Below, piece after piece: positions 16,441 through 20,494 of a stretch of 20,494 bases of DNA; position 1 is the stretch's first letter, and each line of letters begins with the position of its first letter. A program made the translations under genes and the position numbers. The notes below the pieces were generated by a model. It saw only the letters and a program-made list of their open reading frames with translations. It ran no database searches and was not told the origin of the DNA. This stretch comes from Alteromonadaceae bacterium UBA2620 (GTDB taxonomy: Bacteria > Pseudomonadota > Gammaproteobacteria > Enterobacterales > Alteromonadaceae), in contig DDJQ01000015.1 in the NCBI GenBank assembly GCA_002339125.1, forward strand, positions 445 to 20,938, read 5' to 3'.

Positions 16441-17223
16441 ATGGAAGTCGAACTGGCCGCCATTAATCAGTTTCTGGCTGATTTATTGCTGCCATTTATG
16501 CGTATCAGCGGGATGTTTGCCGCGATGGTTGGACTGAGCGCCAAGTCCATCCCGCCTCAGGTAAAAGCGCTGTTGGCGATGCTAATGACACTGGTAATCA
16601 TGCCGGTGGTACCGCCTACACCTGTCACTCAAATGGTTGATTTAGGTACCTTCATAATTGGCATCCAGCAGTTGTTAATTGGCATTGCCGTGGGCTTTTT
16701 ATCAATGATGGTGCTCAATACCTTTGTGCTGGCCGGGCAGGTCATTGCAATGCAAACCGGCCTTGGTTTTGCCAGCATCGTGGATCCGGTCAATGGTATT
16801 AACGTGCCGGCGGTGGGCCAGTTTTATCTGATCCTGGCAACGCTGTTGTTCTGGGGCATGGACGGTCATCTGGCCATGATCAGAATGATTGTAATGAGTT
16901 TTGAGGCGTTTCCCATTGGTGAAGCCTGGTTCGCCGCCGAGCAACTTCGTGATATTGCCCACTGGGCTGGCTGGATGTTTGTGGCGGCGCTGACCCTGTC
17001 TCTGGCACCGATTATTTCGCTGTTAATTGTAAACCTGGCGTTTGGGGTTATGACTAAAGCGGCGCCACAGCTCAATATCTTCAGCATTGGTTTTTCCATT
17101 GCGCAGATCATGGGCTTAATCATTATCTGGTTAACACTGGACAATTTTACCACTCACTTTGCTAATCAATGGCAACGGGCTCAACAGTTTATGTGCGAGC
17201 TGCTATTGATTTGTCCAAGCTGA
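16441..17223 (+). CDS. fliR: Flagellar export gate protein FliR
   Basis: This 260-residue, strongly hydrophobic protein has about six membrane segments. It is one copy per export gate and completes the FliP-FliQ helix. Family-typical stretches include the segment around VLNTFVLAGQVIAMQTGLGFASIVDP (from residue about 90), followed by NGINVPAVGQFY. It begins directly after the fliQ stop, so translation is coupled, with GG-rich sequence at 16428-16436 available for the ribosome. flhB follows after 15 nt, as is usual. Confidence 0.96.
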   Translation: MEVELAAINQFLADLLLPFMRISGMFAAMVGLSAKSIPPQVKALLAMLMTLVIMPVVPPTPVTQMVDLGTFIIGIQQLLIGIAVGFLSMMVLNTFVLAGQVIAMQTGLGFASIVDPVNGINVPAVGQFYLILATLLFWGMDGHLAMIRMIVMSFEAFPIGEAWFAAEQLRDIAHWAGWMFVAALTLSLAPIISLLIVNLAFGVMTKAAPQLNIFSIGFSIAQIMGLIIIWLTLDNFTTHFANQWQRAQQFMCELLLICPS

Positions 17224-17238
17224 TAAGACTGAGCGACG

Positions 17239-18363
17239 ATGGCTGATTCTTCAGAAAAAACAGAAGACCCCACGGGGAAACGACTTGAGGAAGCCCGAAA
17301 TAAAGGCCAAATCGCCCGATCACGTGAACTGTCTACAACACTGGTATTAGTGGCCAGTAGCCTGATGTTTTTGCTCTTCGGCAGTTTTATCGCTGAAGCT
17401 TTATTTGCCATTTCGGGGCGGATGTTTACTCTGTCTCGTGACGAAACCTACGACCCCACCCATATGTTTTCAGCCTGGGGAGTGGCGATCTCCGAGGTGA
17501 GTGTGCCAGTTATTTCATTTATGCTGGTATCGATGATAGCCGGCATCTATGGCTCCATTGCGCTAGGCGGGTACAACTTTACCTGGTATTCAGCGGCTCC
17601 CAGGTTTTCCAAACTCAATCCACTCAGCGGCTTTAAGCGTATGTTTGGTGTTAATGGCCTGGTGGAACTGTTAAAAGCCTTTGCCAAGTTTTTCGTCATT
17701 GGAGCTATGGCGCTGATATCGCTGTCTTTATTTCAGGATGAAGCGCTGCATCTGGATCAGGAAATTTACCCGCTGAACATCTTCCATGCGCTGGATATGA
17801 TTGAGTGGGCCTTTTTTCTGCTCACCCTAGGCATGGTGCCCATTGCTTTGTTCGATGTGCCATATCAATCGTATAAGCACAATGAACAAATGAAAATGAC
17901 CAAGCAGCAGGTTAAGGATGAGCGTAAAAACTCGGAAGGTGATCCTCAGGTAAAAGGCCGGATCCGTAAACTGCAATATCAGGCTGCAACGCGGCGAATG
18001 ATGCAGGAAGTGCCTAAAGCTGACGTAGTTGTTACCAACCCGACGCATTACTCTGTGGCGCTTAAATATGACGAACACGGCGTGCGGGCACCTGTGGTTA
18101 TCGCCAAAGGCTCCGACGAACTGGCTATGCATATCCGAAAAATTGCCACCGCTCATGATGTGCCGCTCATTCCTTCTCCGATGTTGACCCGGGCGATCTA
18201 CTACACCACAGAAGTGGATGAAGAAATCCCGCACAAATTGTTTATGGCGGTCGCCCAGGTACTGGCTTACGTATTCCAGCTTAAGAAATACAAAGCAGGT
18301 AAAGCCAAGCGGCCTAAACCACTGGCGCGTGATCTGCCAATCCCACCTGATATGCGTTATTAA
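17239..18363 (+). CDS. flhB: Flagellar export switch protein FlhB
   Basis: This 374-residue export-gate protein changes specificity from rod and hook to filament substrates after FliK signals. The N-terminus has the conserved EKTEDPTGKRLEEARNKGQI-like stretch (from residue 6). Four membrane helices lie at about 32-58, 86-111, 141-166 and 187-207. The cytoplasmic domain has the self-cleavage motif NPTH (267-270), where cleavage occurs between N267 and P268. It is the last gene of the fliK block. No strong Shine-Dalgarno precedes ATG 17239 (only GAG at 17231-17233), so translation may be coupled to fliR. A hairpin follows 17 nt after the stop. Confidence 0.97.
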   Translation: MADSSEKTEDPTGKRLEEARNKGQIARSRELSTTLVLVASSLMFLLFGSFIAEALFAISGRMFTLSRDETYDPTHMFSAWGVAISEVSVPVISFMLVSMIAGIYGSIALGGYNFTWYSAAPRFSKLNPLSGFKRMFGVNGLVELLKAFAKFFVIGAMALISLSLFQDEALHLDQEIYPLNIFHALDMIEWAFFLLTLGMVPIALFDVPYQSYKHNEQMKMTKQQVKDERKNSEGDPQVKGRIRKLQYQAATRRMMQEVPKADVVVTNPTHYSVALKYDEHGVRAPVVIAKGSDELAMHIRKIATAHDVPLIPSPMLTRAIYYTTEVDEEIPHKLFMAVAQVLAYVFQLKKYKAGKAKRPKPLARDLPIPPDMRY

Positions 18364-18380
18364 CTTCAGATATCTCATAT

Positions 18381-18411
18381 CCTGACAGGCTGTTGAGGGC
18401 AGTCTGTCAGG
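18381..18411 (+). terminator. Hairpin after flhB, possible weak terminator
   Basis: A perfect 8-bp stem, CCTGACAG (18381-18388) with CTGTCAGG (18404-18411), is extended inward by a few pairs, some of them G-U. No T run follows (next bases are CCCCAAATA), so it is not a standard intrinsic terminator. It may stabilise the 3' end of the fliK-flhB message or act as a partial stop before the flhA promoter. Confidence 0.55.
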
Positions 18412-18467
18412 CCCCAAATATCGCAATTGACGATAATTCGAGCACTTAAGCCGTGGACACAAAAAGC

Positions 18468-18483
18468 TGGCACGGGGATTGAA
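18468..18483 (+). promoter_or_regulatory. Sigma-54-like (-24/-12) promoter for flhA
   Basis: TGGCACG-GGGA-TTGAA has a perfect -24 element and the right spacing. The normally invariant -12 GC is GA (18481-18482), so the promoter may be weak. The predicted start is near 18494, about 45 nt before flhA. A 7-bp inverted repeat overlaps it. Confidence 0.68.
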
Positions 18484-18494
18484 GTAGTCCCCGT
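18472..18494. repeat. Inverted repeat overlapping the flhA promoter
   Basis: ACGGGGA (18472-18478) and TCCCCGT (18488-18494) are perfect inverted copies separated by 9 nt. The left arm covers part of the -24 element and the spacer of the sigma-54-like site, and the right arm reaches the predicted start. It could be an operator, or a hairpin in read-through RNA from flhB. Confidence 0.6.
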
Positions 18495-18539
18495 AAGCGA
18501 ATTTTAGTGTCAAAAATCGGTTATTGAGAACGTCTCGTT

Positions 18540-20494
18540 ATGGTGTTAACAGAATATCTGCAGCGTGTTGATAAAACCCGGCTTCAACAGTTAAGTCAGG
18601 GCTTAGGCGTACCTCTGGTTCTGTTGGCCATTATGGGTATGGTGATTTTGCCCATGCCTCCAATTTTGCTCGACGTACTATTCAGCTTCAACATCGCACT
18701 GTCACTGGTAATTATATTGGTTGCGGTACTGACTAACCGGCCGGTGGATTTCGGTATCTTCCCGCTGGTCCTGCTAATTGCAACGGTATTACGTCTCGCC
18801 CTCAATGTCGCGTCGACCCGGGTAGTATTGTTGTATGGCCACGAAGGGGGCGATGCAGCCGGTAAAGTTATCGAAGCCTTTGGTGAAGTGGTGATTGGCG
18901 GCAACTACGCTGTGGGTGTGGTTGTCTTTGCCATCTTGCTGATCATTAACTTTAAAGTAGTTACTGCTGGTGCCGGACGTATCTCCGAAGTGGGGGCCCG
19001 TTTTACCCTTGACGCCATGCCGGGTAAACAAATGGCTATTGATGCCGACCTCAACGCCGGTTATATCGATCAGGACGAGGCCCGCCGTCGTCGCGAAGAT
19101 ATCACCGCTGAAGCCGACTTTTACGGTTCCATGGACGGTGCGTCAAAATTTGTGAAGGGCGATGCCATCGCCGGCCTGTTCATTATGCTAATCAATATCG
19201 TCGGCGGCCTGTTTATCGGTATGATTCAGCATGATCTGTCTTTCGGTAATGCGCTGGAGGTCTACACCATCCTGACCATTGGTGACGGTTTGGTGGCGCA
19301 AATTCCTTCATTACTGCTGTCAGTGGCCACCGCCATTATTGTGACGCGTGAAAATGAAAGCCAGGAAATGGGCAGCGAGGTTACCACGCAACTGGGTAAC
19401 AAAAAGGCGCTGTATATTTCCTCCGGGATCCTGTTTGTAATGGGGATTGTGCCTGGTATGCCTCACCTGGCTTTCCTTGGCTTCTCGGCACTGGCTGGCG
19501 GCTATGCCTACTACCTAAGCTATGCTGAAAAACGTAAGGCCGAGCAACCACCGGCACCGGTAGTCAGCAACAATGCTGAAGACAACGTACCGGCAGAGAT
19601 TAAAGAACTGGGCTGGGATGACGTTCAGCACGTGGATACCATTGGTCTGGAAGTCGGCTACCGCTTAATTCCGCTGGTGGATAAAACCCAGGGCGGCGAA
19701 CTACTGACACGGATTAAAGGGGTTCGTAAGAAGCTGTCCCAGGAACTGGGCTTTTTAATCCCGCCGGTGCACATCCGCGATAATTTGGATCTTGACCCCA
19801 ACGCCTACAACATTTCCATGCTTGGTGTGACTATTGGCGATGCCGAAGTCAGCCATGACGAAGAGCTGGCCATTAATCCTGGCCAGGTATTTGGCAAGCT
19901 CGAAGGACGCGCTACCCGTGATCCGGCTTTTGGCCTGGACGCGGTGTGGATTAAGCCGGCGCAGCGCGAACATGCGCAAACCCTGGGTTATACCGTAGTT
20001 GATGCGGCTACCGTTATTGCTACTCATCTGAGCCAGTTATTGACCAACAATGCTTATCAGCTGCTGGGCTTTGAGGAAGTGCAGCAACTGATGGATATGC
20101 TGGCCAAGCATAATCCAAAACTGGTCGAAGGACTTATCCCCGATCTGCTGTCACTGGCGACCGTGGTAAAAGTCCTGCAAACCCTGTTGTACGAGGGCGT
20201 GCCTATCCGCGACATGCGTACCATCGTACAGACGCTGACTGAGTATGCACCGAAGAGTCAGGATCCTGACGTATTGGTCTCCGCCGTTCGCATTGCTCTG
20301 AAACGCTTAATCGTGCAGGAAATTAACAGCGGTGGCGCAGAACTGCCGGTGATCACTCTGGCGCCTGAATTAGAACAGATGTTACATCAGTCGTTGCAGG
20401 CTGGCGGTGATGACGGTGCCGGTATCGAACCGGGGCTGGCTGAGCGCCTGCAACAGTCGCTGCAACAGGCCGGTCAGCAGCAGGAACTGGCGGG
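18540..20494 (+). CDS. flhA: Flagellar export gate protein FlhA (3' end outside window)
   Basis: This frame is open from ATG 18540 to the window edge: 651 whole codons, against about 690-700 in the family, so the last 50 or so codons are missing. FlhA forms the nonameric export ring that receives substrates and uses the proton gradient. The first roughly 330 residues carry the membrane helices and the FHIPEP signature RISEVGARFTLD...PGKQM (147 to about 165). The cytoplasmic domain follows, with typical segments such as LGWDDV, VGYRLIPLVD and GIEPGLAERLQ near the edge. I found no frameshift. The N-terminus, with VPLVLLAIMGMVILPMPP (from about residue 25), fits the family. The ribosome binding site is weak (GAGA at 18526-18529). 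Confidence 0.95.
   Translation, partial: MVLTEYLQRVDKTRLQQLSQGLGVPLVLLAIMGMVILPMPPILLDVLFSFNIALSLVIILVAVLTNRPVDFGIFPLVLLIATVLRLALNVASTRVVLLYGHEGGDAAGKVIEAFGEVVIGGNYAVGVVVFAILLIINFKVVTAGAGRISEVGARFTLDAMPGKQMAIDADLNAGYIDQDEARRRREDITAEADFYGSMDGASKFVKGDAIAGLFIMLINIVGGLFIGMIQHDLSFGNALEVYTILTIGDGLVAQIPSLLLSVATAIIVTRENESQEMGSEVTTQLGNKKALYISSGILFVMGIVPGMPHLAFLGFSALAGGYAYYLSYAEKRKAEQPPAPVVSNNAEDNVPAEIKELGWDDVQHVDTIGLEVGYRLIPLVDKTQGGELLTRIKGVRKKLSQELGFLIPPVHIRDNLDLDPNAYNISMLGVTIGDAEVSHDEELAINPGQVFGKLEGRATRDPAFGLDAVWIKPAQREHAQTLGYTVVDAATVIATHLSQLLTNNAYQLLGFEEVQQLMDMLAKHNPKLVEGLIPDLLSLATVVKVLQTLLYEGVPIRDMRTIVQTLTEYAPKSQDPDVLVSAVRIALKRLIVQEINSGGAELPVITLAPELEQMLHQSLQAGGDDGAGIEPGLAERLQQSLQQAGQQQELA

Noticed and set aside
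17827..18513. A 228-codon minus-strand frame opposite the end of flhB
   Set aside because: Most of it mirrors the conserved FlhB cytoplasmic domain, including the NPTH region, and its composition (rich in His, Arg, Phe) looks like an antisense frame.
1..20494. A defence system, mobile element, CRISPR array or other new gene system
   Set aside because: All coding space is taken by recognised flagellar genes on one strand with tight spacing; I saw no transposase, integrase, tRNA, long direct repeat or spacer array.

Overview
The window is one strand-consistent flagellar regulation, basal-body and type III export cluster. Every gene I can support lies on the + strand. The order (flrA, flrBC, fliEFGHIJ, fliKLMNOPQR-flhB, flhA) is the polar-flagellum arrangement of gammaproteobacteria such as Vibrio, Shewanella and Alteromonas. 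Three things point to a marine gammaproteobacterium, most likely in Alteromonadales: the FlrA/FlrB/FlrC master-regulator trio, sigma-54-type promoters in place of FlhDC, and a GC content of roughly one half. The genus cannot be fixed from the sequence alone.

Layout. Positions 1-455 hold no convincing full gene. They are AT-rich, carry three near-identical 10-mers, and end in a nine-codon mini-ORF with a consensus Shine-Dalgarno just ahead of flrA. flrA (456-1889) ends at a rho-independent terminator. flrB and flrC (2095-4599) follow a sigma-54 -24/-12 promoter and also end at a hairpin. A second sigma-54 promoter precedes fliE and drives fliE, fliF, fliG, fliH, fliI and fliJ (4839-10524). A third lies in the short fliJ-fliK gap, ahead of fliK, fliL, fliM, fliN, fliO, fliP, fliQ, fliR and flhB (10634-18363). 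A hairpin and a near-consensus sigma-54 site precede flhA (18540 to the window edge), which runs off the end about 50 codons short of the usual length.

How the genes work together. FlrA is the sigma-54 activator at the top and carries the residues known to bind c-di-GMP in FleQ/FlrA. It probably switches on flrBC and the early structural operons. FlrB (cytosolic histidine kinase) and FlrC (response regulator and sigma-54 activator) form the next tier, for hook, late basal-body and flagellin genes elsewhere. FliE and FliF build the MS ring, FliG, FliM and FliN form the switch, and FliH, FliI and FliJ form the export ATPase complex. FliO, FliP, FliQ, FliR, FlhB and FlhA form the export gate, FliK measures hook length, and FliL supports the stator.

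I looked for an unrelated or new system and did not find one. No mobile element, CRISPR array, tRNA or rRNA is visible. The points worth a second look are regulatory or structural details: the promoter set, the leader region of flrA, the inverted repeat over the flhA promoter, the fliO start, the long FliH glycine repeat and the large FliK.
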